The notes below the pieces were generated by a model. That model worked only from the letters and a program-made list of their open reading frames with translations, did not search any database and was not told the origin of the DNA. A program made the position numbers and the translations under genes. Shown here in pieces: positions 40,574 through 49,432 of a stretch of 64,000 nucleotides of DNA (within the stretch, counting starts at the first letter, position 1; every line of letters begins with the position of its first letter). Source of the stretch: Lawsonibacter sp900766145 (lineage in GTDB: Bacteria; Bacillota; Clostridia; Oscillospirales; Oscillospiraceae); the NCBI RefSeq assembly GCF_030372275.1, contig NZ_JAUDDJ010000003.1. The stretch is one strand, 5' to 3'.

Positions 40574-41179
40574 ATGTCTGAACCAATGAAGCGCCGCGGG
40601 ATGAGCGGCAAAGATGTCATTACTGTAGGAATTTTCTCTGCCATTTACTTCGTCATCAACTTCGCCTTCATGCTCCTGGGCGGGCTGCATCCGCTGCTGT
40701 GGATTCTGATGCCCGGCTTCATCGCCCTGTTCACCGGCATTCCATATCTTATGATGTGCGCCAAGGTACAGAAGGTAGGCTCTGTCCTCCTGATGGGCCT
40801 CATCACCGGCCTTATCTACTATGTCACCGGGCAGTTTACCGTGGTGATCCTGGTGTCCTTCGTCCTGGCCTGCGGCCTGGCGGAGCTCATCCGGGGCCTC
40901 ACCCATTACCGGAGCATGGCCGGAAACCTGGTATCCTTTGTGCTGTTCTCGGTAGGCATGGTGGGTTCTCCGCTTCCTATCTGGCTCATGCGGGATGAGT
41001 TCCTGCGGCAGATCACGGAGCAGGGGATGCCGGCGGACTATGTAAATACCCTGGCAGCTCTTTCCTCCAACGTCATGCTGGTGGTGCTGTTCCTGGCACC
41101 CATTGTGGGCGCCATCATCGGAGGATTCATTGCCAGGGCCATGTTCCGCAAGCACTTTGAGAAAGCCGGCCTGGTGTGA
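40574..41179 (+). CDS. ECF transporter S component, Trep_Strep family (copy 2)
   Basis: A 201-aa protein of about six helices with the same layout as the copy at 26442: MSGKDVITVGIFSAIYFVIN at the start, and a basic end FRKHFEKAGLV versus MRKHFVKAGLA. The ATG follows AAAGGAG. The T-component gene begins 1 bp after its stop. Sequence divergence from copy 1 is large enough that a different chelate is likely. Confidence 0.85.
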   Translation: MSEPMKRRGMSGKDVITVGIFSAIYFVINFAFMLLGGLHPLLWILMPGFIALFTGIPYLMMCAKVQKVGSVLLMGLITGLIYYVTGQFTVVILVSFVLACGLAELIRGLTHYRSMAGNLVSFVLFSVGMVGSPLPIWLMRDEFLRQITEQGMPADYVNTLAALSSNVMLVVLFLAPIVGAIIGGFIARAMFRKHFEKAGLV

Positions 41180-41180
41180 G

Positions 41181-41852
41181 ATGGAAACGGAGCAGCGCAT
41201 ATTTGACCCGCGGGCGGGATTGTGGCTGCTGATCGGCGCCAATGTCATTGCTTTCCGTCCCCACACCTTTTGGCTGGAACTGGCTTTGATCGGGCTGCTT
41301 TTGGCGCTGATGATCGTCCACAGAAGATTTGCAATGGCCATAAAATGGGCGGTAGGATACTGCGCGCTGGTGGTCTTCCAGCAATTCATCCTGCCGGTGT
41401 CCCCCATGATCATCGCCACCAGCTTCACCATCTTCGCCACCTACACCCGCCGGATGTTCCCATGCCTGATGACGGGGGCATTGATGCTGACCTGCACCCC
41501 GCTGCGATATCTGATCGTAGCCCTGCGGCAGTTACATATCCCCCAGAAGCTGATTGTGGCCATTTCCGTGACGCTGCGGTACTTCCCTGCCCTCCGGGAG
41601 GAGATAGGCTATATCCGAGACGCCATGAAGCTGCGGAACATCCGGGGCCTTGACCGGCTGGAGTGTACGGTGATGCCTCTCATGGTATCCGCCACGGAAA
41701 CGGCGGAGGAGTTATCCGCTGCGGCTGTGACCCGCGGGATCGAAAACCCTGCCCGCAAAACCAGCGCCGTATCCCTGCGCATGCCTGCTGCGGACTGCAT
41801 TGGCATGCTGGCAGTTTTCATCTTGCTGGTGCTCTCATATGTGGTACAATAA
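41181..41852 (+). CDS. ECF transporter T component (copy 2)
   Basis: A 223-aa CbiQ/EcfT-type membrane subunit. It has FDPRAGLWLLIGANVIAF at the start, FPALREEIGYIRDAMKLRNI in the coupling helix and AAAVTRGIENP near the end. The ATG at 41181 directly follows the S-component stop; an upstream in-frame start at 41103 would overlap that gene by 77 bp and is rejected. Confidence 0.87.
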   Translation: METEQRIFDPRAGLWLLIGANVIAFRPHTFWLELALIGLLLALMIVHRRFAMAIKWAVGYCALVVFQQFILPVSPMIIATSFTIFATYTRRMFPCLMTGALMLTCTPLRYLIVALRQLHIPQKLIVAISVTLRYFPALREEIGYIRDAMKLRNIRGLDRLECTVMPLMVSATETAEELSAAAVTRGIENPARKTSAVSLRMPAADCIGMLAVFILLVLSYVVQ

Positions 41853-41865
41853 GAGGTGAGCGGAC

Positions 41866-43248
41866 ATGATTTCGATTGACCATGTTTCTTTCGGCTATGG
41901 GGAGGCGCAGGAAACGCTCTCCCAGGTCAGCGCCGCCATCGCGCCCGGGGAGTGTGTCCTGCTGTGCGGGGCCTCTGGCTGCGGTAAGACCACGGTGACG
42001 AAGCTGATCAACGGCCTGATCCCGGCCTTTACCCCCGGCTGCCGCCTGGAAGGGCGGGTAGATGTGGACGGACTTGACCCGGGAACGACACCCATGTACG
42101 AGCTGGCCCGGAAAGTCGGCTCCGTATTCCAGAACCCCAAATCCCAGTTCTTCAATCTGGACACGGACAGTGAACTGGCCTTCGGTCTGGAAAATGAGGG
42201 CCGGCCGCCGGAGGAGATCCAAAGGCGGGTGGCGGATACGGTGGAGGCCCTGCACCTTCAGGAATTGCAGAGGCGGAGCATCTTCTCCCTGTCCGGCGGG
42301 CAGAAGCAGTTGCTGGCCTTCGGCTCGGTCTATGCCATGGGCCCGGAGGTTTTTGTGCTGGACGAGCCCACGGCCAATTTGGACCAGGACGCCATCGCCC
42401 GGCTCCACGACCAGATCGCCTGTTTGAAACATCAGGGCCGCACGGTGGTGGTCGCGGAGCATCGGCTGTATTTCCTTACAGATCTGATCGACCGTGCCCT
42501 CTATCTGCGGGACGGGGTGCTGGAGCGCACCTTCAACCGGGAGCAGTTCTGCGGCCTGACGGAACAGGAACGGGAGGAACTGGGGCTTCGGACCCTGACG
42601 CCGGCGGCCTGTACCCTGCCCGCTGTGGCGCCAGCGGGCACAAAAGAAGGTTTGTCCGTAGAGGGATTGACCTGTGCCTATCGGAAAGAACCTGCTGTGT
42701 TTCAAGACCTGTCCTTTTCAGCCCGCCCGGGGGAAGTGGTGGCCATCACCGGCCCCAACGGCGTGGGTAAGACCACCCTCTCCCGGTGCCTGTGCGGACT
42801 GATCCGGGAACAGGCCGGGCAGATCAGACTGGATGGCAGGCATCTGAACCGGAAGGAGCGGCATAAGGCGGCGTTCTGCGTCATGCAGGATGTGAACCAC
42901 CAGCTCTTCTCCGACAGTGTGTGGGGCGAGTGCCGAATGTCCGCGCCGGATGCGCCTGATTCGACCGTGGAAGAAGTATTGGATAGCCTCCATCTGCTGC
43001 CCTTCCGGGAGCGCCACCCCATGTCCCTCTCCGGCGGGCAGAAGCAGCGGCTGGCGGTGGCCACGGCGCTTCTTTCCGAGAAACCGATCTTGATTTTTGA
43101 CGAGCCCACCAGCGGTCTGGACTATGCCCGCATGGTGGAAGTGTCCGGGGTGATCCGAAACCTGGCCCGGCAGGGGCGGATTGTGTTGGTCGTCACCCAC
43201 GACCGGGAGTTTATGCAACGCTCCTGTGACCGGGTGCTGCGGCTCTGA
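41866..43248 (+). CDS. ECF transporter ATPase, two fused ABC domains (copy 2)
   Basis: A 460-aa fused double ATPase, the same length as copy 1. Domain 1: GASGCGKTT, VFQNPKSQFF, LSGGQKQLLAF, FVLDEPTANLD. Domain 2: GPNGVGKTT, VMQDVNHQLF, LSGGQKQRLAV, LIFDEPTSGLD. The signature of domain 1 reads LSGGQKQLLAF, with Leu in place of the usual Arg. The ribosome site is GAGGTGAG. An AraC gene follows after 14 bp. Confidence 0.9.
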   Translation: MISIDHVSFGYGEAQETLSQVSAAIAPGECVLLCGASGCGKTTVTKLINGLIPAFTPGCRLEGRVDVDGLDPGTTPMYELARKVGSVFQNPKSQFFNLDTDSELAFGLENEGRPPEEIQRRVADTVEALHLQELQRRSIFSLSGGQKQLLAFGSVYAMGPEVFVLDEPTANLDQDAIARLHDQIACLKHQGRTVVVAEHRLYFLTDLIDRALYLRDGVLERTFNREQFCGLTEQEREELGLRTLTPAACTLPAVAPAGTKEGLSVEGLTCAYRKEPAVFQDLSFSARPGEVVAITGPNGVGKTTLSRCLCGLIREQAGQIRLDGRHLNRKERHKAAFCVMQDVNHQLFSDSVWGECRMSAPDAPDSTVEEVLDSLHLLPFRERHPMSLSGGQKQRLAVATALLSEKPILIFDEPTSGLDYARMVEVSGVIRNLARQGRIVLVVTHDREFMQRSCDRVLRL

Positions 43249-43262
43249 AAGGAGGGGAATCC

Positions 43263-44213
43263 ATGTTGGAGCGCATCATGGCAGATAACGGTTTTCCCAG
43301 CCCTTTGGCGGAGAGCAGAGGGTGCCGGGTCTTCCAGTTCCAGAGTGAGACTGGGGAGGGGGTCATGACTCAGTATGACCTGTTCCCCGGCGTCTATCTC
43401 ATGTATAACGACTTCCACATGGAGGGCTATGACTCCGCATTTCACACCACGGAAGATATGCTGTGCATTGACTACTGCCGCCAGGGACGGATGGAGTACC
43501 CGGCGGGGCCGGATGCCTACTCCTACGTGGAGGCCGGGGACTTAAAGCTGGACCGACGGCTGGAGCACCAGGGCCACTTCACCTTCCCGCTCTCTCACTA
43601 TCACGGCATTACCATCGGCTTCACCCTGCCTCTGGCTGTTCAGTCTCTGAAGGAGTGGGTGCGGGAGTTCCCGGTGGATCTGGTGCGGCTCCAGGAGAAG
43701 TTCTGCGCCGGCCGCCACCCCAGGGTGATCCACGGGGCGCCCTCTGTGGACCACATCTTCCAGGAGCTCTATGCGGTGCCGGAGCAGATCAAACTGCCCT
43801 ACTTCCGCATCAAGGTGCTGGAACTGCTGTTGTACCTGGACGCCCTGGAAGTGGACGGGAGGACAGAGAAGCCCTACTTCTACAAATCTCAGGTGGAGAA
43901 AGTCAAGGCCGCCCACCGCCTGCTGACAGAGGATTTGGAGCGGCACTACACCATTGCGGAACTTTCAGCGCATTTCTCCATCCCTGCCACGGCCCTGAAG
44001 GAGTGTTTCAAGTCAGTCTACGGCCAGCCGGTCAATACCTATATGCGGAACCTCCGCATGGACCGGGCCGCCCTTCTTCTGCGGCAGGAGCCCCAGACCA
44101 GCGTGGCGGAGATCGCCGGACGGGTGGGCTATGACAGCGCCAGCAAATTCGCTGCCGTGTTCAAGGAGGCCAAGGGGAAGACCCCGCTGGAATACCGGCG
44201 GGAAGGGCGGTAA
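43263..44213 (+). CDS. AraC family regulator of module 3
   Basis: A 316-aa AraC protein. The N-terminal domain shares FQSETGEGVMTQYDLFPGVY and HYHGITIGFTLP with the regulator at 33405 (MENETGEGVITRYPVFPGIE, HYHGITIAVDIP), so both belong to one subgroup. The C-terminal HTH units are TIAELSAHFSIPATALKECF and SVAEIAGRVGYDSASKFAAV. Last gene of the ECF-2 operon; the transcript probably ends at the hairpin 44279-44314. Confidence 0.88.
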   Translation: MLERIMADNGFPSPLAESRGCRVFQFQSETGEGVMTQYDLFPGVYLMYNDFHMEGYDSAFHTTEDMLCIDYCRQGRMEYPAGPDAYSYVEAGDLKLDRRLEHQGHFTFPLSHYHGITIGFTLPLAVQSLKEWVREFPVDLVRLQEKFCAGRHPRVIHGAPSVDHIFQELYAVPEQIKLPYFRIKVLELLLYLDALEVDGRTEKPYFYKSQVEKVKAAHRLLTEDLERHYTIAELSAHFSIPATALKECFKSVYGQPVNTYMRNLRMDRAALLLRQEPQTSVAEIAGRVGYDSASKFAAVFKEAKGKTPLEYRREGR

Positions 44214-44252
44214 ATGTTTTCGTCCAAACGGGACCGAACCGGCGCGCTGGAG

Positions 44253-44281
44253 CGGACAGGAACAGAATATCTCCCTATAAT
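44253..44281 (+). promoter_or_regulatory. promoter of ABC pair 3
   Basis: Weak -35 CGGACA (44253-44258), 17 bp, consensus -10 TATAAT (44276-44281). A degenerate palindrome starts 8 bp later, the same spacing as at the other sites. Confidence 0.55.
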
Positions 44282-44314
44282 CGTTGTAGTTAGCGTGAGC
44301 GAACTACAACGATT
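44279..44314. terminator. terminator hairpin overlapping a GTTAG-N6 operator (site 11) and a promoter
   Basis: Thirteen-base perfect arms AATCGTTGTAGTT / AACTACAACGATT, 10-nt loop, then TTTC: an intrinsic terminator for the ECF-2/AraC transcript. Inside it, 44289-44304 reads GTTAGCGTGAGCGAAC, the regulon palindrome with one mismatch. The left arm also contains the end of the TATAAT box of the next promoter. Confidence 0.7.
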
Positions 44315-44337
44315 TTTCTTTGAGAGGAGTGCTGTGT

Positions 44338-46104
44338 ATGAAGGAGAGGACCTGGCTTGGCATCCTGCTGTCCTTCGCCGCGCCCTGCCGGGGGAAGATG
44401 GCCGCCTCTGTGGTGCTGGCTATTCTCAGTGTGGCGGGCGGCTTTGTGCCATACCTTGGCGTCTATCAGATCATCCGGCTGTTTCTGGAGCGGCAGGCCA
44501 GCTGGGAGGGCATCCTGTTCTGGTGCGGCGTGTGTCTGGCGGGTTACGCCATCAAGGTGGCGGGCTACGCCTTGTCCACCATGCTGGCCCATGTATCCGC
44601 CTACACCATTCTGGAGGGCTTGCGCCTCCAGGCGGCGGACCGGCTTATGGGGGCGCCCCTGGGAGAGGTGGACTCCCGGCCTATCGGCGCCATGAAGAGC
44701 ACCATCGTGGACCGGATCGAGGACATCGAGCCGCCCCTGGCCCACATGATCCCGGAGCTGAGCTCCAACATCCTGCTGCCCCTGGTGGTGGCTATCGCCA
44801 TGTTTGCCATCGACTGGCGGATGGGGCTGGCCCTGCTGGTGACCATCCCCGTGGCACTGATTCCCATGGCATTTGGGCTGCGGACTTATAACAAAAACTA
44901 CGCCGCCTACATGGCGGCCAACGCCCATGTGAACAGCGTCATTGTGGAGTATGTGGAGGGTATCCAGGTGGTCAAAGCCTTCAGCCAGGGGGAGCGGTCC
45001 TATCAGAAATTCGCCAATGCGGTGAGATCCTTCCGTGATTTTACGATGGACTGGTTCCGCTGCACCTGGGCCTCCATGAACCTGTGCCTGTCCATCCTGC
45101 CCACTACCCTGCTGGGGACGCTCCCCATGGGGACCTTTCTCTATCAGACAGGGGTGCTGGACCCGGCCCAGGTGACGCTGTGCCTGATGCTGGCGCTGGG
45201 GATCGTGACCCCGCTCATGAGCGCCACCGCCTTCATCAACTCCATGAAGAGCATGCAGTTTGCTGTGAAGGATACCCGGGAGCTGCTGGACCTGCCCCAG
45301 CTGTCCCAGGTGGAGCGGGACGCGCCCCTCAATGGCTGCGATATTCAACTGCGGGATGTGTCCTTCTCCTACGGCGGCGATGGGGAAGAGGTGCTCCACC
45401 ATCTGGACCTGACCATCCCCCAGGGAAAGTTTACCGCTCTGGTGGGCCCCTCCGGCGGCGGAAAGTCCACCATCGCCCGGCTGGCGGCCCGGTTCTGGGA
45501 TGTGACCGGCGGCACCATCACGCTGGGCGGGCGGGACATCCGGGAACTGCCTCTGAAACAGCTCTCCCGGGAGATTAGCTTCGTCACCCAGGACAACTTC
45601 CTCTTTGACTGCTCCCTGAAGGAGAACATCCGGCTGGGAAGGCCGGGGGCCTCGGACGAGGAGGTGTTCGCCGCCGCCAGGGCAGCCCAGTGCGAGGAGT
45701 TCATCGGCCGTCTGGAGCACGGCTGGGACACCGCCGCCGGGGACGCGGGCAAGCAGCTCTCCGGCGGAGAGCGTCAGCGCATCGCCATCGCCCGGGCAAT
45801 TTTGAAGGACGCGCCCATCGTCATTTTGGACGAGGCCACAGCCTTCACGGACCCGGAGAATGAGGACAAGATCCAGAGGTCCATCATGGCCCTCTCAAAA
45901 GGAAAGACCCTGCTGGTGATCGCCCACCGGCTGTCCACCATTCAGAACGCGGACCAGATCGTGGTGCTGGAGAAGGGGCAGATCGTGGACAGAGGCACCC
46001 AGAGTGGACTGCTCATCCGCTGCCCGCTGTATCAGACGCTGTGGGCGGCTCATGTTGGGGCACGGAGCTGGGCCGTGACATCGGGTGAAAAGGAGGGAAA
46101 CTGA
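44338..46104 (+). CDS. ABC transporter 3, subunit A (YbtP/IrtA-type)
   Basis: A 588-aa permease-ATPase. The membrane part has VDRIEDIEPPLAHMIPELSS and LLPLVVAIAMFAIDWRMG, the A-type block. Walker A GPSGGGKST is near 370, the signature is LSGGERQRIAIARA, and Walker B is IVILDEATAFTDPENE. The ATG at 44338 follows GAGAGGAG; an in-frame ATG at 44320 lacks a site. It forms a heterodimer with the gene 1 bp downstream. Confidence 0.86.
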   Translation: MKERTWLGILLSFAAPCRGKMAASVVLAILSVAGGFVPYLGVYQIIRLFLERQASWEGILFWCGVCLAGYAIKVAGYALSTMLAHVSAYTILEGLRLQAADRLMGAPLGEVDSRPIGAMKSTIVDRIEDIEPPLAHMIPELSSNILLPLVVAIAMFAIDWRMGLALLVTIPVALIPMAFGLRTYNKNYAAYMAANAHVNSVIVEYVEGIQVVKAFSQGERSYQKFANAVRSFRDFTMDWFRCTWASMNLCLSILPTTLLGTLPMGTFLYQTGVLDPAQVTLCLMLALGIVTPLMSATAFINSMKSMQFAVKDTRELLDLPQLSQVERDAPLNGCDIQLRDVSFSYGGDGEEVLHHLDLTIPQGKFTALVGPSGGGKSTIARLAARFWDVTGGTITLGGRDIRELPLKQLSREISFVTQDNFLFDCSLKENIRLGRPGASDEEVFAAARAAQCEEFIGRLEHGWDTAAGDAGKQLSGGERQRIAIARAILKDAPIVILDEATAFTDPENEDKIQRSIMALSKGKTLLVIAHRLSTIQNADQIVVLEKGQIVDRGTQSGLLIRCPLYQTLWAAHVGARSWAVTSGEKEGN

Positions 46105-46105
46105 G

Positions 46106-47854
46106 ATGTTTCAAAGTGTCGGACGCATATTGAGGTGGGCGAAGGGCTACCGGAGACGCATGATTCTGGGCTTTGTCTGCTCCTTCTTCGCCACCTGGTG
46201 TACCGCCGGGCCGGTGATGCTGGCCGCCTGGGCCCTGGGGCGGCTGATCGGGAACGCCTGGGGAGAAAACGAAATCTCGGCCTCTCTTCCATGGCTGTGC
46301 CTGGGCGGGATTGTGGTGCTGATCCTGTTGCGGTTCCTCTTCACCTACTGGAAGAACCGGCTCCAGGAGAGCATCGGCACGGAGCGGGCGGCAGACCAGC
46401 GCATGGAACTGGGGGATATGCTGAAGCGGGTATCCCTGGGGTACTTCGCCAGGAACAACCTGGGGGACATCCTGACCGCCCTCACCACGGAGCTGAGCAC
46501 GCTGGAACTCCAGAGCATGAAGATGGTGGACGCGGTGATCAACGGCTATATCCAGGTGGCGGTGATCCTGCTGTGCGTGGCCATCTTCTGCCCGCCTGCG
46601 GCTCTGGTGGCGCTGGTCGGCGTCCTGGTATCCGCCTTTGCCCTGCGGGGCATTGGGCGGCAGAGCGCCCGCACCGCCCCAGTGGGCCACCGCGCCCAGG
46701 AGGCGCTGTCCGGCGCGGCCATTGAGTACATCCACGGCCTGCCGGTGGTGAAGTCCTTCGGCCAGGACGGTGTATCTGTCCAACGGTTCCGGGACGCCTG
46801 CCGGGCCAATAAAGCCATCCGAATCAAGAATGAGTTCGGCTTCGTGCCCTGGAACTGCCTGCACCTGTTCGCCCTGCGGGCGGCGTCCGTGGGGCTGGTC
46901 CTCACCGCCGGACAGCAGGCTCTGATGGGGGCTTTGCCCCTCCCGTATTTTCTGATGATCGCTCTGTTCTCCTTCACCATCTTCGGCAGTGTGGAGGCCA
47001 TCAACGACGCGGCCCATGTGTTGTCGGTGACAGACTCTGTCTTGGATCGCCTTGAGGAGCTGGAGCACACAGACTTCATTGACAAGGACGGCCGGGAGAT
47101 TACCCCGGAGCGGTTCGATGTGGACCTCTCCCATGTGTCCTTTGGCTACGGCCAGCGAGAGGTGCTCCACGATGTGACCTTCACCGCGCCCCAGGGGACC
47201 ACCACTGCCATCGTGGGGCCGTCCGGCTCCGGCAAGAGTACCATCTGCAACCTGGTGGCTCGGTTCTATGACACGGACAGCGGAACTGTGTCTGTCGGAG
47301 GCCATGATGTGCGGGAATTTACCTGCGAGAGCCTGCTGCGGAACATCTCCATGGTCTTTCAGAATGTGTATCTCTTCCAGGACAGCGTGGAGAACAACAT
47401 CAAGTTCGGCTGTCCCGAGGCGACCCATGAGCAGGTGGTGGCCGCCGCCAAAGCCGCCTGCTGCCACGACTTTATTATAGCGCTGCCCAATGGGTATGAC
47501 ACGGTGATTGGGGAGGGCGGTTCCACCCTCTCCGGCGGGGAGAAACAGCGCATCTCCATCGCCCGGGCCATCCTGAAAGACGCGCCCATCGTCATCCTGG
47601 ACGAGGCCACTGCCAGCGTGGACCCGGAGAACGAACACCTGATCCAGCAGGCCCTGTCCGCCCTGACGAAAGGAAAGACCATCCTCACCATCGCCCACCG
47701 GCTGGCCACCATCCAGCACGCCGATCAGATCCTGGTGGTGGAGGAAGGCCGCATCGTCCAGCGGGGCACCCATGCGGAGCTGATGACCCAGGGCGGGCTG
47801 TACCGGCGGTTCATTGAGATCCGGGAGCAGGCCGAGGGCTGGAGGCTGGCATGA
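46106..47854 (+). CDS. ABC transporter 3, subunit B (YbtQ/IrtB-type)
   Basis: A 582-aa permease-ATPase with the B-type block VSLGYFARNNLGDILTALTT. Walker A GPSGSGKST is near 370, the signature is LSGGEKQRISIARA, and Walker B is DEATASVDPENE. The start at 46106 has AAAGGAGGGAAA before it. The stop overlaps the dtxR-2 start by four bases (ATGA), so transporter and regulator are translationally coupled. Confidence 0.86.
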   Translation: MFQSVGRILRWAKGYRRRMILGFVCSFFATWCTAGPVMLAAWALGRLIGNAWGENEISASLPWLCLGGIVVLILLRFLFTYWKNRLQESIGTERAADQRMELGDMLKRVSLGYFARNNLGDILTALTTELSTLELQSMKMVDAVINGYIQVAVILLCVAIFCPPAALVALVGVLVSAFALRGIGRQSARTAPVGHRAQEALSGAAIEYIHGLPVVKSFGQDGVSVQRFRDACRANKAIRIKNEFGFVPWNCLHLFALRAASVGLVLTAGQQALMGALPLPYFLMIALFSFTIFGSVEAINDAAHVLSVTDSVLDRLEELEHTDFIDKDGREITPERFDVDLSHVSFGYGQREVLHDVTFTAPQGTTTAIVGPSGSGKSTICNLVARFYDTDSGTVSVGGHDVREFTCESLLRNISMVFQNVYLFQDSVENNIKFGCPEATHEQVVAAAKAACCHDFIIALPNGYDTVIGEGGSTLSGGEKQRISIARAILKDAPIVILDEATASVDPENEHLIQQALSALTKGKTILTIAHRLATIQHADQILVVEEGRIVQRGTHAELMTQGGLYRRFIEIREQAEGWRLA

Positions 47855-48237
47855 AGGATAGAGGAAAACAATCTCTCTATGCGTCGGGCGAAGATTATCT
47901 GGAGGCCATTCTGGTGCTACAAAAGCAGAAAGGCATGGTGCGCTCCGTAGATGTCGCCCGGCACCTGGAGGTCACAAAGCCCAGCGTCTGCAATGCGGTG
48001 GCGACCCTGCGGGAAGGGGGCTTCCTGACAATGGACAGCGACTATTTCCTGCACTTGACTGATGTGGGCCGGGAAGTGGCGGAGCAGATCTACGAAAAGC
48101 ACCGCTTTTTCACAGAACGCCTGATAGCTGCTGGTGTTGACCCCAAAACTGCAGAGGCAGACGCCTGTCGGATCGAGCACGTCATCAGCGATGAGAGTTT
48201 CGAGAGGCTGAAAGCTGCCGCGAAACCAGAATCGTAA
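47851..48237 (+). CDS. DtxR/MntR-family metalloregulator, copy 2
   Basis: A 128-aa DtxR protein, nearly identical in its core to copy 1: SGEDYLEAILVLQ, RSVDVARHLEVTKPSVCNAV, and YEKHRFFTERLIAAGVDPKT. It has the same inferred metal set (Asp in GEDY, His in EKHR, Cys-Glu-His in ACRIEHVIS) and again lacks the third domain. A six-residue longer N-terminus comes from the ATG at 47851 that overlaps the ABC stop. Followed by the hairpin at 48243 and HTH copy 2. Confidence 0.9.
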   Translation: MKDRGKQSLYASGEDYLEAILVLQKQKGMVRSVDVARHLEVTKPSVCNAVATLREGGFLTMDSDYFLHLTDVGREVAEQIYEKHRFFTERLIAAGVDPKTAEADACRIEHVISDESFERLKAAAKPES

Positions 48238-48242
48238 GCACA

Positions 48243-48282
48243 GCAAAGGGAGGCGGCCGCCTGCACGGCCTCCTCCCTTTGC
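48243..48282 (+). other. conserved intercistronic stem-loop, copy 2
   Basis: Starts 5 nt after the dtxR-2 stop. Arms GCAAAGGGAGG-GGCCG / CGGCC-CCTCCCTTTGC with one mismatch; the strongest of the three. Base pairs differ from copy 1 but pairing is kept. Confidence 0.82.
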
Positions 48283-48298
48283 CATTGGGGGTGAAATC

Positions 48299-48724
48299 GT
48301 GGATGAAATTATCATTATCCGGGCCGCCGACCCGGACGGCAGCGTGTTCCAGGCCGTCATGGACTCGCTGAAGGGTAAAAGGGCAGAGGTGGTCGATGTT
48401 GCTGCCCCTGCTACCTCCATGCTGTGCATCGGGGAACTGGAGATCCATCACGAGCAACGCCGGGTGCTCATGGCGGGCAGGGAAGTGGAACTCAATCATG
48501 GGGAGTATGCCATGCTCTACTGCATGGCCAGTTCACCAGGGCAGGTGTTCTCCAAAGCGCAGCTCTATGAGGCCGCTTGGGGCGAGGAATATCTGCACGG
48601 GACAAACTCTGTGGAGAATACCATCTGGCGGATGAGAAAGAAACTGGAGGAGGATCCCAGACATCCTATATATATCAAAACCGTCTTTCGGAGTGGATAT
48701 AAGATAGTTAGCGGAGACTATTGA
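48299..48724 (+). CDS. OmpR-type winged-helix protein without receiver domain, copy 2
   Basis: A 141-aa protein beginning VDEIIIIRAADPDGSVFQAV, then the OmpR/PhoB DNA-binding domain (NHGEYAMLYCMASSPGQVFS, then NSVENTIWRMRKKLEEDP and KTVFRSGYKI). Start GTG at 48299 behind GGGGGTG, 17 nt after the hairpin. No receiver domain. Very similar to copy 3 at 58664. Its end abuts the tetR-3 promoter. Confidence 0.83.
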   Translation: MDEIIIIRAADPDGSVFQAVMDSLKGKRAEVVDVAAPATSMLCIGELEIHHEQRRVLMAGREVELNHGEYAMLYCMASSPGQVFSKAQLYEAAWGEEYLHGTNSVENTIWRMRKKLEEDPRHPIYIKTVFRSGYKIVSGDY

Positions 48725-48749
48725 CTGTTCGCTTCTTTTGTGCTATATT
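48721..48749 (+). promoter_or_regulatory. tetR-3 promoter
   Basis: TTGACT (48721-48726), exactly 17 bp, TATATT (48744-48749). The -35 overlaps the stop codon of the upstream gene. Confidence 0.78.
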
Positions 48750-48780
48750 AAAACCGCTGGTTTGAAACCGAAGGTTTTAA
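48748..48780. promoter_or_regulatory. TetR-3 autogenous operator
   Basis: A 33-bp palindrome centred on 48764 with arm ends TTAAAACC and GGTTTTAA and an inner GGTTTGAAACC. It begins at the last bases of the -10 box. Confidence 0.75.
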
Positions 48781-48796
48781 TTGATGAGGTGGTCAC

Positions 48797-49432
48797 TTGG
48801 CGAAAAGAACAGCAGGTGTGACAGAAAAACTCATGGAATGCGCAAAAGAAGAATTTCTCACAAATGGATATGAGAATGCCTCTCTTAGAGTGATAGCAGA
48901 AAAAGCTGGCTCTAGCAAAGGGGCAATCTATATTCGATATCCGGACAAAGAGAGCCTGTACCGCTCCCTCGTACAGCCTGCCATGGATGCTTTTTGTGGC
49001 CTGATACAATCGGCGTTGGAGCGGTTTAACCAGTTGCCCGGAGCTGAACAGACCAGCCAAATGTATTCTTTCTCTGATCATGGCTTTTGGGCCTCAGTAG
49101 ACTATATCTACGACCATTTTGACGAGTTCAAGCTGCTTTTGACCAGTGGAGAGAACAGTACATATCAGGAATTCCTCCACCGAGTCGTGGAAATAGACAA
49201 TCAATGTACCATGCGCTATATTCAGGCATCTGGGAACGACGCAATCTCCAGCGGCCGCCTTACACCAGAGTTGAGCCATCTACTGTCCAGCGCCTTTTAT
49301 ACTGGGATGTTCGAGGTGGTCATCCATGATATGCCAAAGGATCAGGCGGTCGAGCATATCCAAAGGATGCGACGTTTCTATATCGCTGGCTGGAAATCCA
49401 TCTTCTTCGGGGATGGAGGTGAAAACCATTGA
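48797..49432 (+). CDS. TetR family repressor 3
   Basis: A 211-aa TetR regulator with HTH ASLRVIAEKAGSSKGAIYIR and the following YPDKESLYRSLV. The C-terminal half ends HDMPKDQAVEHIQRMRRFYI, matching TetR 1 and 2, so the three are paralogues. Start TTG at 48797 with GATGAGGTGG upstream. Base composition here (48725-49640) is visibly more AT-rich than the neighbours. The stop overlaps the start of the Cys-rich gene. Confidence 0.86.
   Translation: MAKRTAGVTEKLMECAKEEFLTNGYENASLRVIAEKAGSSKGAIYIRYPDKESLYRSLVQPAMDAFCGLIQSALERFNQLPGAEQTSQMYSFSDHGFWASVDYIYDHFDEFKLLLTSGENSTYQEFLHRVVEIDNQCTMRYIQASGNDAISSGRLTPELSHLLSSAFYTGMFEVVIHDMPKDQAVEHIQRMRRFYIAGWKSIFFGDGGENH

Noticed and set aside
48709..48724. 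Thirteenth GTTAG-N6-type site (GTTAGCGGAGACTATT)
   Set aside because: Only the left half matches; the right half is CTATT and the sequence lies in the end of a coding region.
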